Shown: positions 23,358 to 35,124, counted from the stretch's first letter. The stretch is DNA of 64,000 nucleotides from Blastobasis lacticolella (GCA_905147135.1 LR990053.1:10862501-10926500); one strand, 5' to 3'. The notes: generated by a model not told the origin, from the sequence alone. Program-made: numbers and translations.

Positions 23358-25069
23358 AGAATCTAGATAACGTTGGAGTAAGAGATCTAAAATCGTAACA
23401 AACCCCGTACCATACATTCAATATATGGTAACTCACACCACACACACTAATACACACTCGCCAGTCTAGTCTCTTTGCAGCTGTTTTCAGTGTTTTCAGA
23501 GATTACGGTTAATTGTCTCAAAAGACATAAGTGTATAAATCCCTTACAGCGCTAATATTATATCAATGTTACAAAACCGATTGGCGTTATAAATCTGAGT
23601 AGATAGACTACGTCACAAAAATGTAGATTACACTTAAAAAAGTATTCATATAGATTCATGTCTTCAGAAAATCAGTAGCAGTTCATATTTCAGTTACAAT
23701 ATTGTTGTAAGGAAATGAACTTTGAATCTTTAGGTATATTGATTACACGCTCCCAATAAACAAAGTATACCTCATAATAAAACTAGAATAGACCATAACA
23801 GACCACAACAAACTGAAACTGGGACTATAACGCGGCTGCGTCCTATTCACACTCTTGATTTCGGTCTGCCTAAGCTCTTGGTATTTAATTTATATTTTAC
23901 TAGCGCCTGCCTGAAACGTCGTCTGCTCTGAACATTGTGAGCAATAAAATGCCTAGCGTGGAATGGACAGTTTCGTGAAACCTGATTTACCGGTTTAGTA
24001 GTAGTTCGTTGTTATTGTTTTGTTAATACTTGAACAACAAGTTTATGGAAAGACAGGCTTCATTAACTTAGTTCGACCTATGATATATGGCAATGCTGAC
24101 CGTTTTAAGTTGGGCCAAAATTTATAAAAATCTTTTCTTCTGTGACCTTTCCCGGCCAATATTTGTGATTTTTGAGACATTATTTCGAGCAAAGAGGTTT
24201 TAAGTGCAGAATGATTTTGCAGTTCAGAAAGCTCCCACTGAATATTGGCTGAAAAACTGATTTCTGTCAACTCATTAAAAATTGTGAATTAAATTTTGCA
24301 TGTTTAGCTTTGTATAATAATAGTCTACAAGTATGAAACAGTTACCTACTATTTGCCATTAGATGTGCTATTTTAGGCCGAATAAAAATGCTAACATCCC
24401 TTCCCATCCCATTACAACCTGCAGTAACATTGCCAGATCTTTCGGGCAAAGATCCCCTCATCTCATATTCTATCCTCACAGCTATGGGTTCCGAACGTTT
24501 TTACTCGTAATCTGTCTCCAATGCCTCTAAAGATCGGCCTAAAGGGAGGGACCAACTTGGTTTTACAAGTGAATAGCCCGGGGTCTGAGCATTCATCGTA
24601 ATGTAAGTGGCAATTAATAAACGATAAACCTACGAAATTAACTTAAGTGTGATAATATGGAGTTCGAAATTGGATTAGCAATATAATTGGTTCGTCAATG
24701 TAGTAGATTATGATATGAGATAGTAGCGGTAATATAACTAATGAACGCTTAATGTTATCCCTCCTAGTGTCGTTGGATAAAAAGTACATAGTTAAGACTT
24801 ATATTAGTGAATACATTACTGTAATTTTAATTTCTGGTTCCGTGAGCCATACTAATTGCAACGTAGATAAGAAAAAGCGAAAGAAGGTAATGTTAATTTT
24901 TATCTCTATGATCTCCAATCCACAGCATAACAAATTTTGATACCTAGTACTTCTTTTTATTTGTGATGCTGAGACTAAGTACTATCGAATTCGTTAAAAC
25001 TTGATTAATTTAAAAGGAACCATTACTTCACTGAATAATCCCGCGAACATCAAGGATCTGGTTCGCCGT
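23358..25069. other. Intergenic, no gene
   Basis: Nothing with coding character. 24,390-24,600 is slightly GC-richer, without recognised similarity. Confidence 0.4.
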
Positions 25070-25335
25070 TGCTGTTAAGGGCTGTCAGTTGCTGCCCTTA
25101 ACAGTTCACTGCAGAACTTGGGGCCCCTCCACGAAAGGGGAGGTTATTGCCATAATCTTTATGCCTGGTTGGGGTTGGAGATCGCAGTGTTATAAATATA
25201 ACAATGGAAAATGCTGCTGCCCATTTTCCAGCCTACGGAGACTAGATATTTTGCCTCGAGAAACATTAGTCGTCTTGTACGACACCCACGAGTGTAAGGG
25301 GTTGGTGATATTCTACTTCGGCCGGCCACACGGCC
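25070..25335 (-). mobile_element. RTE-like short retroposon (family 3), full length
   Basis: On the minus strand it starts GGCCGTGTGGCCGGCCGAAG and runs through GTGGGTGTCGTACAAGACGA to the CAGTGAACTGTTAAGGGC end. The last part has an 11-bp inverted pair, CTGTTAAGGGC / GCCCTTAACAG, at 25072-25104. Confidence 0.8.
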
Positions 25336-25914
25336 AATTATTATACAATTATATAAATATTCTTTCTTTCTCTCTTTCTGCGATCATGAAACCTACAACT
25401 TTTCAATCTAAAACCCCTCGTAAAGTATCCTATGGCCTCCAGTGTTTTAGTTTTATGGAAAAGGGACAAGGACTAAAAATAAAGTGAAAGTAAATGCAAT
25501 AGTTGTAGAATCTTCGATGCCAGAGACATAAATATTTGCTACTTTTATCGGCATTACTAAAAGCGATTTAGTAGGTTTACTTCGTAATTATTTTATTTTA
25601 ATGGGTGTCCTAGGTAGAGGTTAATAAAAAAATTGTGTTCTACTCGGTTTTCATCCGTGTTCGGCTATCTTGTGTGATCTCGTTCCTTATTATAAAGTAC
25701 TCTTCTAAGTACTTATATGTTAGTATAGACAAGCATGCTGAAAATTTTACAAGTCATCATTAGCCAGAGGTCACCCTCACTGAACCGTCGGCCACATTGA
25801 ATTGTACGAGTTCAGGTTCGATTACGAGTCTGGCGCATTTCGTTTCCGTTCCATGTACTAGCGATGTATCTGGGTCACAGTACCGTAACATGATACGTTT
25901 TCTAAATTTATTTT
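25336..25914. other. Intergenic, nothing recognised
   Basis: No gene. Borders the 3' tail of the large LINE. Confidence 0.4.
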
Positions 25915-26368
25915 TTATTTAGATTTTTTTTTAGATTTAGATTTATTTATTCACAGAAACATTACAATCTTCAATACAACACTTTGGTAAACCTCTTTGA
26001 GGTTTGTCTCAACGATAATTTCGCCTTCGCCATCACACATACAATATTAATAAGTAGGTACTTATGCTGTTACTTTATTACATAATATCTACACACCTAC
26101 AATATTACTATACACAGTTACATACATACTGTCACGCCTTTCCCCGTATTCAGGTACTTTGCCTACATATTATCATAGGAAGTTTCCTATGGAATGTGCA
26201 ATAAGTCAAGATACCCAGTACGTAAGTACTTTAACTTATTGCACATTATTTCCACTCTGAACAACATCGCACACCGTCTCTCGCCGACACCGACGTCCGC
26301 GCAGCGCGGAACTGGTTCTTCACTCCAACCTTATACAGGGCGCTCTCATGCTACCTACATAAACATGT

Positions 26369-29318
26369 TTATGGTTTGTTGGAAAGAAAATGTTGCTTTA
26401 GCAGATATTTTATCGAATTCTCATTTATTTTGTGTAATAGGTCTCTGGGCAGGTTGTTTATGAGATCGGGAAGAATATACTCAGATGTTCTTTCACCATA
26501 ATAATTTGTAAATCTTGGTTTAGTGAGTATTTTTTTTTATGATTGTCTAGTTACCTTACGTGAGACACTTAGATGTTGTATTTCAGTTCTAAAAACTTGT
26601 TCCTTTAATATTGCATATTTTATGTTTTCTTGTACTGGCAGTACCTTACAAAATGTAAAGATACCCTCTTCGTTTACTATTTTCTTTTTTACGTTGTTAG
26701 GTATTATTAGTTTCAGCAGCCGTATCTGCAACCTATATATCTGGTCAATGTACGTTTTAAACGTGCGACCATAGCTACTGAGTCCATACGAAATAATACT
26801 TTCCGCAAGTGCTGTATACATGTTTATGCGGGTTGCATATGGAATCCTGTTCTTTATGATGTAAAATTTAGCTAATAGAGCTCGCAACTTATCGCACACC
26901 GAGTCTATATGCCGTCCCCAGTTGAATCTGTTATCAATTATCAGGCCAAGATATTTTTGTTCTGCCGCGATATCTAATGCAGGGCAACCACACGTCCCAT
27001 GCCTGGTGTTGTTATGTAGGCATTTATGCTCATGAGCTGTGATTATTATATTAGGACTCGGACGACTAGAGTGTGTGACTGGAGTGTATATGCATGAGTT
27101 TGGTTTTTTCGGAGTTCAACACCAAGCCGGCATCATGTGACCATTTGCAAATAACGTCGAAGTCATGTTGCAGGTTTTTAATTGCTAGACCTATGTCCTT
27201 ATCAGCCGCTATTAGGCATGTATCGTCCGCATATTGATAGATCTTACAGTATTTCAGAGCTCCATTTAGGTCATTTACGTATGCTAGGTAGTGTAAGGGT
27301 CCCAGCACTGAACCTTGTGCGGTTCCCTCTGAGACCTCCACACTCCTACTGACACATTCGCCCACTTTTACCTGATATGATCTATTATGTAAGTAACTCT
27401 TGCACCATTCCAAGACAGGACCACGTATTCCAGAATCTTCTAGTTTCTCTATAAGGGTGTTATGTCTTAACGTGTCGAAAGCTTTGCTGTAGTCTATAAA
27501 GATAACCAATACATGTTGCTGACCATCGACACACTTATTAATATCGTCAGTAAATCGTGACAACAACAAAGCGGTACTTTTTTTGGGCTGAAACCCAAAT
27601 TGGTTTGGAGAAATAATTCCTTGAGTGTGATAGTAAGCATGTATTTGGTCACTAATGTATTTTTCGATGACCTTGTCTACAGCAGGAAGGACCGTTATAG
27701 GTCTATATTTAGAATAGTCCTTACTATCACCACTCTTAAATATTGGCCTAACTAGCCCTCTTTTTAGCTCGTCCGGATAACAACCCGTTGCAAGACTCAC
27801 GTTAATCAACTTCGCGATGACGCTGGAAATCTTCTCTGCAATTGCCTTAAGGTCAGCAGGTCTAATGCCATCAATTCCGGGAGCTTTGTTTGTTTTCAGG
27901 TTCTTAATTATCTTATATGTCCCTTTATCAGTCGCTCTAACAAGTCTCATAGAAGTATCTGCTTTTTGTCTATAAATATTTTCGCCAAGCAACTTTTCGT
28001 CACAGCTAGGTATAATGGCCTGTACATTTTCTTTAAATTTGTATGCGAAGGTATCTGCTATGAGTTTTTCATTACCTATATGTTGAAAGGATCTGTTCAA
28101 AATGTCATCTATAGAGGATACTACTTTACCAGAGATTTGGTTAACGATTTTCCAAAGCTGTTTTAAGTTATTTTTACTATTTAATATTTGCGATTTAAAA
28201 TATAGGTTCTTTTGTTTTTCAATTATTTTGTGTGTTTTATTTCTTTGTTTATTGTATTCTAGTCGTATTATATTATTACTTGTATCCTTCTTCCACTTTA
28301 AAAATAGTTTATCTCTTTTCTCGCATTCTATATTTATATAATTATTAACCCACGGTTGTGTATTTCGCTTCGATTTACCAATTTTTTGCACATATTGTGC
28401 TTTATTGTAGCAAGAAGTAATGCTTGTAGTAATTACATGATATATTTGATTTGGACAAAACATATTATCTATAGGCTTCCAGTCTATAGTATTAAGTTCC
28501 GCAGTTAGTTTAGTAAAATTAATTTTATTTACGAATTTTGGAGCAGCCTGTATGCGAGGCGTACCCAGCAGCGCTGCGGCGGTCATTCGGTGGTCGGCCA
28601 GTACGGTGCATAACGCCGCGCAGTACACGTCTTGCAATCGGGAACGCACAAAAACATGATCTATACACGTTTTGCTCACGTTATTTTTCCTTTGTTCTAT
28701 CCTAGTAAAGTCCGTGATCCCGCTTACAAGCCCGTGACCGCACATTATGTTCATGTATGAATTAACGACAGTATCTACACATCGTAAATCAATGTTCATG
28801 TCACCCATGCATAGCAATTCCGTGTTATTCAGTGAATTCAAAGTGCGCTCCAGTTCATTTAAGAAACGGTGTTTGTTTTTATTTGGCGGCCTATAGACCG
28901 CACACACAGTTAGCTCGTAGTTAAAAGGAGTTGTGATCTTGCCTACTAAATTTTCGAAGTGAAATGTCGTGAATTTTATAGGAGTGAATTTGTATACATT
29001 TTTAACATATACCACAATTCCTCCTCCCTTTTGATTTTTTCGCAACTGTGTGTGCATAGTATAGCCCTCCAGAGAGTAAAGATAACTTAACTTATTTGAT
29101 AGATTTGCCTCCGTTATGATAATAACATCAATTATGTGGGTTTGATTGGAGCGCACAATTTGCTGCAGTTTAGCAAAGTTTTTTAGTGTAGATCGTAGGT
29201 TGACATGAACACATAGCATTTAAGGCTTTTTTATGTCAGATATATGACTGCAGAAGTCGGCTACATCGATACAATCTTTTAATTCTATGATATCTTTATC
29301 AAATGTGGAATGAGCCAT
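26369..29318 (-). pseudogene. LINE ORF2: endonuclease and reverse transcriptase, disrupted
   Basis: The frame from MAHSTFDKD (29318) meets TAA at 29222-29220 directly before an ATG, and the main frame then runs from 29219 to 27066. Endonuclease motifs: IITEANL, YRPPN, GDMNID and ADH. Reverse transcriptase motifs: KAPGIDGI, motif A FIDYSKAFD, GFQPKKST, AQGSVLGPL and motif C YADDT. A frameshift lies in a CACACA run near 27070, after which the frame 26899-26537 continues (YLGLIIDNRFNWGRH, YGLSSYGRTF). A TAA at 26539-26537 beside an A9 run is followed in the same frame by KKILTKPRFTNYYGER and a final stop at 26371-26369. The catalytic residues are intact but the protein is not producible as one chain. 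Confidence 0.9.
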
Positions 29319-29397
29319 GGATTAAACAAAAAGAGGTAAAATAACAAAAAATTAAAACTAAATAAAAAAGCAATAACAACAACAATTGGAGGTATTT

Positions 29398-30405
29398 TTA
29401 TGGGTCTATTATGTCTCCGCGAGGAAGCTTTTTAATGTCTTTATCATTCCTAATCCACACAATTTTACTGGTATCACTTTTCCTTACAAATACTTTACCA
29501 TACTTGCACCAAATGAATTTATATATAGATTTAAGTTCATATTTACACTTTCCTAGTAGGTATTTGTTACGTGGTGTCAGGGCTTCGTGTATGTAGACAT
29601 TTTCTGTAGATGAAGCTGCTCCCTGGAAGTCAGGCAATATGTCAGCCACGCTTAATTTTGCAGTGCGAGCTGCTGCAAGCAAACGCCACTTTACCTCCTC
29701 GCTCTTCAGCTGCATTAGAATCGGTCCAGGTTTTTCATTGCGGGTAGGTAGACGTCTTGCTCCAAGTACGCTTTTTCCATCGCCAGAATCTATCAACTTC
29801 ATCTCAATGCTCCGAGCTATATCCAATATATCTTCGTGTTCTATGTTTGGTATATTAACTATTTCCACACATTGCGATAGTTGGGTTTGCTCCAAACCTT
29901 CTAGACGTTGTTCGAGCGCTGCGACTTTTATTTCTAAATGTGTATTTGCGTTCTTAAGGGCAGTTTGTTTCCGTTCCAGATCCTTTATTTTGTCTGTTGT
30001 ACCACTTAGCTCCACGTTGAACTCGTCTATCTTGTCACTCGCAAAATTTACCGATTTCATTATGGTTTTTATTTCTTGAGTCACAATCTTTTGCACTTCT
30101 TTGGTGATATTTTCTAGTAACTTCTTGATGTCAATTAGCTTTCCAGTATCGTTGGCAGACTCGGGCGCATCTTCATCCTCCTCATCATCATCGTTGGACA
30201 GAAACGATGTTCGTCTCGTCGACGACAAGTGGCACTCATTACATACCCATTCCAATGTGTCGGCAGCCTTCACAGCGGCCAGCTGTTTAGTCGTGAGACC
30301 ACTACATCCTGCGTTTGCGTGATACACTAGCTCACATTTACTACACACCATCCCCGGAGATTTTTTAGTTATAGATTTTTTACACCCGTTACACTTTTTA
30401 CTCAT
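29398..30405 (-). CDS. LINE ORF1: PHD-like zinc finger, coiled coil, FP25K-like C-terminus
   Basis: 335 residues from MSKKCNGC. A C4HC3 zinc-binding set is visible: C5, C8, C21, C24, H29, C34, C55, C58. An acidic linker with DDDEEDEDAPE follows, then heptad-rich residues (KIKDLERKQTALKNANTHLE to LEQTQLSQ). The C-terminal half (VEIVNIPNIEHED to DKDIKKL) has the VEI-x-x-IP start and a late W-x-R/K-x-G-K-x-x-x-RK pattern that I associate with the baculovirus FP25K family and insect LINE ORF1 proteins; that match is from memory and unverified. Function inferred: RNA binding and assembly of the retrotransposon particle. The start is chosen at MSKK because the zinc finger begins at once; an open frame extends 38 codons upstream without features. 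Confidence 0.88.
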   Translation of the reverse strand: MSKKCNGCKKSITKKSPGMVCSKCELVYHANAGCSGLTTKQLAAVKAADTLEWVCNECHLSSTRRTSFLSNDDDEEDEDAPESANDTGKLIDIKKLLENITKEVQKIVTQEIKTIMKSVNFASDKIDEFNVELSGTTDKIKDLERKQTALKNANTHLEIKVAALEQRLEGLEQTQLSQCVEIVNIPNIEHEDILDIARSIEMKLIDSGDGKSVLGARRLPTRNEKPGPILMQLKSEEVKWRLLAAARTAKLSVADILPDFQGAASSTENVYIHEALTPRNKYLLGKCKYELKSIYKFIWCKYGKVFVRKSDTSKIVWIRNDKDIKKLPRGDIIDP

Positions 30406-30544
30406 CTTGAAGGTATTTATTAAAAATGTTCGTAAAAGGATACGACTTATTTGCGCGACGGCCGAGAAGCGAATGGAATTATAATTAATTATGAAAGGTT
30501 GGCAAACAGGCACGAGCATCTGGTGGTGGTATTTGGCGTTTATT

Positions 30545-30918
30545 TTTATGTAATACGGCAGACATGCGGGCCACCTGATGGAAAGTGGTCACCGCCGCCT
30601 ATGGACATCAGCAACACCAGAAGTGCTACCAATGCGTTGCCCGCCTCTAAGGAGACCTCTAATGTACCTCTTGAAGGGTCCCATGTTATAATCCAAAGAA
30701 AATACTGTGGCTGGGAACTCGTTCCACATCCGAATCGTACGAGCGAGAAACGTTCTTTCGAATATTCGCGTGGACACCACGTAATGGGGATGAGTACCCA
30801 GCCTACGGCGGGTGGGGCGATGGCGGAATTGTGCTGTAGGAACCAGATCGAATAATTCCGCACTTACTGCGATTTCTCCACTAGGTTTCATCCCTTTCTG
30901 CATTCCCTGTACCGTCAA
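30545..30918 (-). mobile_element. LINE C-terminus fragment (WNEFP family)
   Basis: Reads SGEIAVSAELFDLVP, TRRRLGTHPHYV, then FLARTIRMWNEFPATVF and FKRYIRGLLRGGQR, ending VADVHRRR and a stop. This is the longest copy of the family at 5040 and 41675. It lies just upstream of the intact-ORF1 LINE in the same orientation. Confidence 0.88.
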
Positions 30919-31435
30919 CAGTACCGATCAACTGAAAACTAATCAACTTGATCAAAGTGAATAATGGTATACCTATTTAAACATTTTTATTGGTAAGTTA
31001 TACTTATATTTATTTATTTATTGCTTTATAAGTTACATAAACATTATGAATCCTTACGGGCACTGCAATTATAAACTTAAAACTAAGTATTATGCATAAA
31101 CAAAGGTAAAGTATTACATTTTGTACGTACTTATTCATCATATTTTTAAATCTACTTATCATAAATAGTTTGAAAATTATTAATATTGGTATTTATAATT
31201 TGACATATCTAAGTATTAAGTATTTACAAAGTTGGAACATTTATAGCATGAAGGTACTATAAGTGAAAGTTCTTTATGCTATTTTAGTTTTTTAATATAA
31301 TGTAGTGTAGTAGCAATGTGAATGCATTTATTATTATTTATTTGTTTATTTAATCCTTACAATATTTCGTACATTCTGTCTTACTTATAGTTACCCTGCC
31401 AAACTGCATAACAGTTGGTTAGCCATGGTGTGTGT
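30919..31435. other. AT-rich intergenic DNA
   Basis: TTTATTTATTTATTG near 31010 and 31330 suggests worn LINE tails. No gene. Confidence 0.4.
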
Positions 31436-31440
31436 GGTGG

Positions 31441-31469
31441 CATGTGTGTGTGTGTGTGTGTGTTTGTAA
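31441..31469. repeat. (TG)n microsatellite
   Basis: Alternating TG with one interruption, directly upstream of a SINE tail. Confidence 0.9.
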
Positions 31470-31482
31470 TGTGTATAAAATA

Positions 31483-31600
31483 AATAAATAAATAAATATT
31501 CGTGGACAAATTCACACAGCGCCATCTAGCCCCAAACTAAGCAAAGCTTGTGCTATGGGTGCTAGATAACTGATATACTACTTGAATACTTTTAAATGTA
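31483..31600 (-). mobile_element. SINE family 2, 3' part
   Basis: (AAAT)n tail, then CACACAGCGCCATCTAGCCC and the reverse of TAGCACCCATA. The tRNA head is missing. Confidence 0.82.
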
Positions 31601-31679
31601 GTTAATGTATTTTATATATTAAGTATACTATTCTATAAATGTAAACCATACCATGTGTACTACAATACATGGTAATTTG

Positions 31680-31890
31680 AAACATTTATTTTAATTTGTC
31701 CCCTAGAAATTCCTTTATACTGTAATAACATTTAGTTTGTAATAATTGCCTTAAGTGATTCATTTCTTAGTGATTCAGGGAGTTTATTATAAATCTTTAT
31801 TGACGTTATCAAAGGGCTTGTAGAATGCATAGTTAGACGTGAAGTGGGCAGTATAAGTTTGTTTTTATCGCAGAGTGATTAGTTAGTTGC
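31680..31890 (-). mobile_element. LINE C-terminus fragment
   Basis: Minus strand reads LPTSRLTMHSTSPLITSIKI, then YNKLPESLRNESLKAI. The YNKLP motif near the end is typical of another Jockey/CR1-type lineage than the WNELP one. Confidence 0.65.
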
Positions 31891-31899
31891 GGACAAATT

Positions 31900-32439
31900 T
31901 GCATACATCAAAGGACTTTCACTGCTAGATATTCATTAATTATTAATTAATATTGAGCTCTTCACAAGCCATTGATACCAATTAACTTCCTATGCGAGCT
32001 TAGTGACAAACTAGAACGCTAGAGGTCATATCATCTATATACTGTGATATCAAGTTCTTTTTGCTGTATTTTGTACGAGAAGCTCTCATGAAGTGTTCCT
32101 AATATTTATATGGTATTACACCTTCCTACGTATTCCACAAAGCACAAATCGAAAAATAAGCGCTAAGAGTTTCTACTAATATTGATAGAAACATCGAAAA
32201 CGGCCGTACTCGAAATCGGTCTCAATACATATTTTATAGCTCACCATGCCATGATACGTGACCTAAAAACCGGTTGAAAGGAAATGTCTTCAATTAAAAA
32301 TTGACGGTCGTCAGCCATAGTAGCGAGCTAGTTTTACACAGACGAACAAAGGGATCGACCGATATGGCATTCAGGTTGCGTCATTGTTTTATTAGAAATT
32401 ACAAGTAGAGCAAGCGAAGGTTCTACGGAAGCTCATTCT
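31900..32439. other. Intergenic, nothing recognised
   Basis: AT-rich with no coding pattern. Confidence 0.4.
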
Positions 32440-32447
32440 TTCGATAT

Positions 32448-32576
32448 AAACGGAGGTAGACGGCCGACGACTTGGTAAAGTTTGCAGGTACGTGAATGTG
32501 GAAGACACCGCCTTTGTGGATATCTCTGGGGGAGGACTATACCCAGCAGTGGGCGTCTTTCGGCTGATATGTTGCA
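32448..32576 (+). mobile_element. RTE-type LINE 3' end
   Basis: GGCCGACGACTTGGTAAAG and CCCAGCAGTGGGCGTCTTTC match the fragment at 21678. No (GAT)n tail remains. Confidence 0.8.
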
Positions 32577-32728
32577 GTCGTTCGTTCTTCTGACATTTAA
32601 TAACATAGAATACTTGCTCGCCTAGTGAAAACCGCAACGTTTACACCAAATAACACGAATAAATGTTCTTGCTCTATATTTGTCTAATGTAATCCGTCGG
32701 TTTCTACCAAGCGAGAGAATGCTCTAAT

Positions 32729-32750
32729 GAAAGAAAGAAAGAAAGAAAGA
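32729..32750. repeat. (GAAA)n microsatellite
   Basis: Five to six GAAA units ending in GATATAATAATAATG. Confidence 0.9.
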
Positions 32751-32759
32751 TATAATAAT

Positions 32760-33190
32760 AATGCTCGTTCACTGAATGTATCGCTGAAGCTCGCAGTCGC
32801 TTCAGCGATAACCGTCGAAGTCGTCGGAGCACCGCGTCGCTACCGCGTAGCTCGGAACTGAAAAACAAACTGCCGAGATCTACGTAATCAACTATTTTCA
32901 AATCGAATGATTTCGTTCGAACAGTCGAAACAATACATCGCTAGCGCTTGTTTCCGATGGCGATCCGAATGCGCGGAAGTAAACATAACGGAATTCCCCA
33001 AAACCGCATTACACGCATCAACGTCCACGGCTATCGATGCAAAATTTTCGGGTCACGTGGGGTCGCCATGTTTGCCCAACCCGTGATTCCGCAGCATAGC
33101 AACGAGCCTTGCTAAACGCGCAACACAGAATTCTGTGGTGCAACTATGTAACTGTGTTTCGTGTTACCTATATCGCGATATATAAAGCCT
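32760..33190. promoter_or_regulatory. CpG-rich patch with TATA-like motif (possible promoter or first exon)
   Basis: This stretch has many more CG dinucleotides than its AT-rich surroundings. It contains a 10-bp inverted pair TCGCTGAAGC / GCTTCAGCGA at 32781-32808, GGTCACGTGGGG (an E-box core) near 33050, and TATATAAAG at 33179-33187. No coding exon was recognised. Promoter status is inference from base composition only. Confidence 0.3.
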
Positions 33191-33291
33191 GTTATATTAA
33201 ACTAGAAGCTTACATTAGGTATTACGAAAGAAAAGTTAGTTCGTGAGATTGCTATCATTCGGCCACGTAATAACATATATGCGTCGCATTC

Positions 33292-33556
33292 GTAAGACGT
33301 GTAGTGTCCGGCAGAGTAGAATGGAAACAACCCCTCACACTGGTCGGGTGTACAAGGCGACTTATGTTTTGGAGACAAAATATCTACTCCTCGAAGCTGG
33401 TAAATGGGCAGCAGCTTTTGCCATTGGTATATTTAAAACACTACAATCTCCAATCCGTCTGCTAAGCGTGGAGTTTATGGCAATAGCTTCTCCTTTCGTG
33501 GGAGAAGCCCTAAGTCTTGCAGTGGACTGTTATGGGCTGTGATAATGTTGATGATT
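33292..33556 (+). mobile_element. RTE-like short retroposon (family 3), near full length
   Basis: Starts CGTGTAGTGTCCGGCAGAGT, passes TGTACAAGGCGACTTATG and CTCCAATCCGTCTG, and ends GCAGTGGACTGTTATGGGCT then GTGATAATGTTGATGATT. An open frame crosses it, but it is repeat sequence. Confidence 0.82.
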
Positions 33557-33559
33557 AAT

Positions 33560-34655
33560 CTCGTTATCTCTCTCTCTCTCTCTGTCATATGGGAGCCATC
33601 GAAAGTGCCACGGATCACAGACCTAGGAAAACGCAAACTTTTCCTTCGTTAAGATGGTGGTGGATGATATACGAAAACGATACGTTAGCGAAACAAACAA
33701 TGATGGTGTTGCATAGTAGCACCACAGAATTCGGGAGTCCCGTACGAATTCAGTTACCTACATGTCTACTTTATACATGCTGACGCAAAGCCTAGCGTAA
33801 ATAGACGCTTTTGCCTACACTCTAGCGGGATCGCGATTTTGCCGTGTCACGTCCTGTTGGCTGTTTTTGTTGTCATTGTTTGTTTAGATATTTATTCTGG
33901 ATTATTCCGAGAATTGTATGATGCCATTGTTGACCGTTGCTCGTGATCTGTGATTTCAGACATATTTTTGTTATACTTTGAATTAAAATTGCCTATCAGA
34001 AAATTTTCTCCAGAGTATAGATAGGTTGTTGAAAATCTCCATTGAGAGATTTTCTAGTGAGTGTGAAAAGTGTGAAAAGGTCTGTAGTGGCCGGAAACAT
34101 GCAAAAGACGTTTGTAAGTCTATAGAAAACTTTGCCATCATGAAGTAAAAATCTTCATACTACCTGCCGTATTAAAAACCCACATAAATAGACGACCGAC
34201 TCCAGTTAACGGAATCCCGCGAGACTTGCAATCGGGTCGTAAGCACCAAGTATTACGAAGTCTGCGTTTTCCACTGCAGCCTCTACGGCTTCACTTTGCA
34301 AAAATTTGCATTGCGAATATCACCTCCAAAAGGCTTTAGTTTATTTCAGGCATCGAGTTACGGCACTCAGGCAGAGAGACCGGCAATGGGGGCGAGGGCC
34401 GAGGGCCGTCGCTGAGTGAGAAGACATCTTTTGTCTAACGTAACGGGGAAAGTTTGTTTGAACACACTGTCTATGTCTGCATATGAGAGGAGGAAGATAT
34501 TTGGCACTATGTCGTGATGCTATGAATTTTTGAAGCTAAATTGATTCTTATTTACATGTTGTCATTTGCATGCATGGTACTGGTTTTTTTTATTAATTTG
34601 GTTAAATACAATTAGTTGTAATTGTATGATAAAAATAGATTACATAGACATACAT
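33560..34655. other. Intergenic or regulatory DNA, no gene
   Basis: (TC)n at 33567-33583. A GC-rich strip at 34370-34430 (GGGGGCGAGGGCCGAGGGCC). No exon recognised. Confidence 0.4.
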
Positions 34656-34671
34656 TTCTTTAATCACATTG

Positions 34672-34765
34672 GCAAAACGAATTCGGTTCAAAAATGGGTA
34701 AAATCAGCATCATGCATCAAAATATCGAATATTTCATGCCGAAAATCAAAATTGAAAACTGTTTG
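34672..34765 (+). repeat. Unclassified repeat, copy 1
   Basis: GGTTCAAAAATGGGTAAAAT, AGCATCATGCATC and TCATGCCGAAAATCAAAA are shared with 60950-61070. This copy lacks the palindrome found in the other. Confidence 0.65.
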
Positions 34766-34814
34766 AATATAGGCGAGCAATTAAAAAATAGGCCCCGGTA
34801 AAATAAAAAATTAT

Positions 34815-35124
34815 CAACTCAGCGTTAATGTAGCGCACGAGGCCCCTGGGTCCGTCTTAAACATGATCCACGATTTAGCAGATCAAGTTATTACAGTAGA
34901 GCGACTGCCATCTGACCTCCATGACCGGGTGAAATTTACCAGATTGGATCATGGTTACACATTCAGTCTCTTGAATGTGAACATCAGTTAGTTTTCAACT
35001 GTACATAACTACATGTAGTGCTACATGTACTGCATGTACATAACCCAGAAAAGAGTCATTGGTACATGGCGACAGTGGAATTCGAACCAGGTAGCGAACA
35101 CTTTACCGCTAGGCCACCGACGTG
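34815..35124 (-). mobile_element. SINE family 1, near full length with internal repeat
   Basis: Head at the high end (GAATTCGAACCAGGTAGCG B box region, GGCCACCGACG), body CGACTGCCATCTGACCTCC. Inside is a small palindromic stretch TACATGTAGTGCTACATGTA at 35010-35029. Confidence 0.85.

Larger units (their letters stand above)
25915..30535 (-). mobile_element. Nearly full-length CR1/Jockey-superfamily LINE
   Basis: About 4.6 kb with a 5' UTR of about 130 bp, ORF1 (30405-29398), a spacer of 79 bp, ORF2 (29318-26369, broken) and a 3' UTR of about 450 bp ending in AATAAATCTAAATCTA-type repeats. The 5' end abuts the tail of an older LINE (30545-30918), so this copy landed at its 3' end. The short repeated 3' tail, apurinic endonuclease plus reverse transcriptase, and a PHD-bearing ORF1 fit the CR1/Jockey superfamily. 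The exact clade would need a tree. It is the youngest-looking LINE here, since ORF1 is intact and ORF2 has only three lesions. Confidence 0.92.

Noticed and set aside
29639..30079. 146-codon + strand frame
   Set aside because: Antisense to LINE ORF1; no motif of its own.
33243..33542. 99-codon + strand frame at 33.2-33.5 kb
   Set aside because: It lies within a family 3 retroposon copy and reads through repeat sequence.
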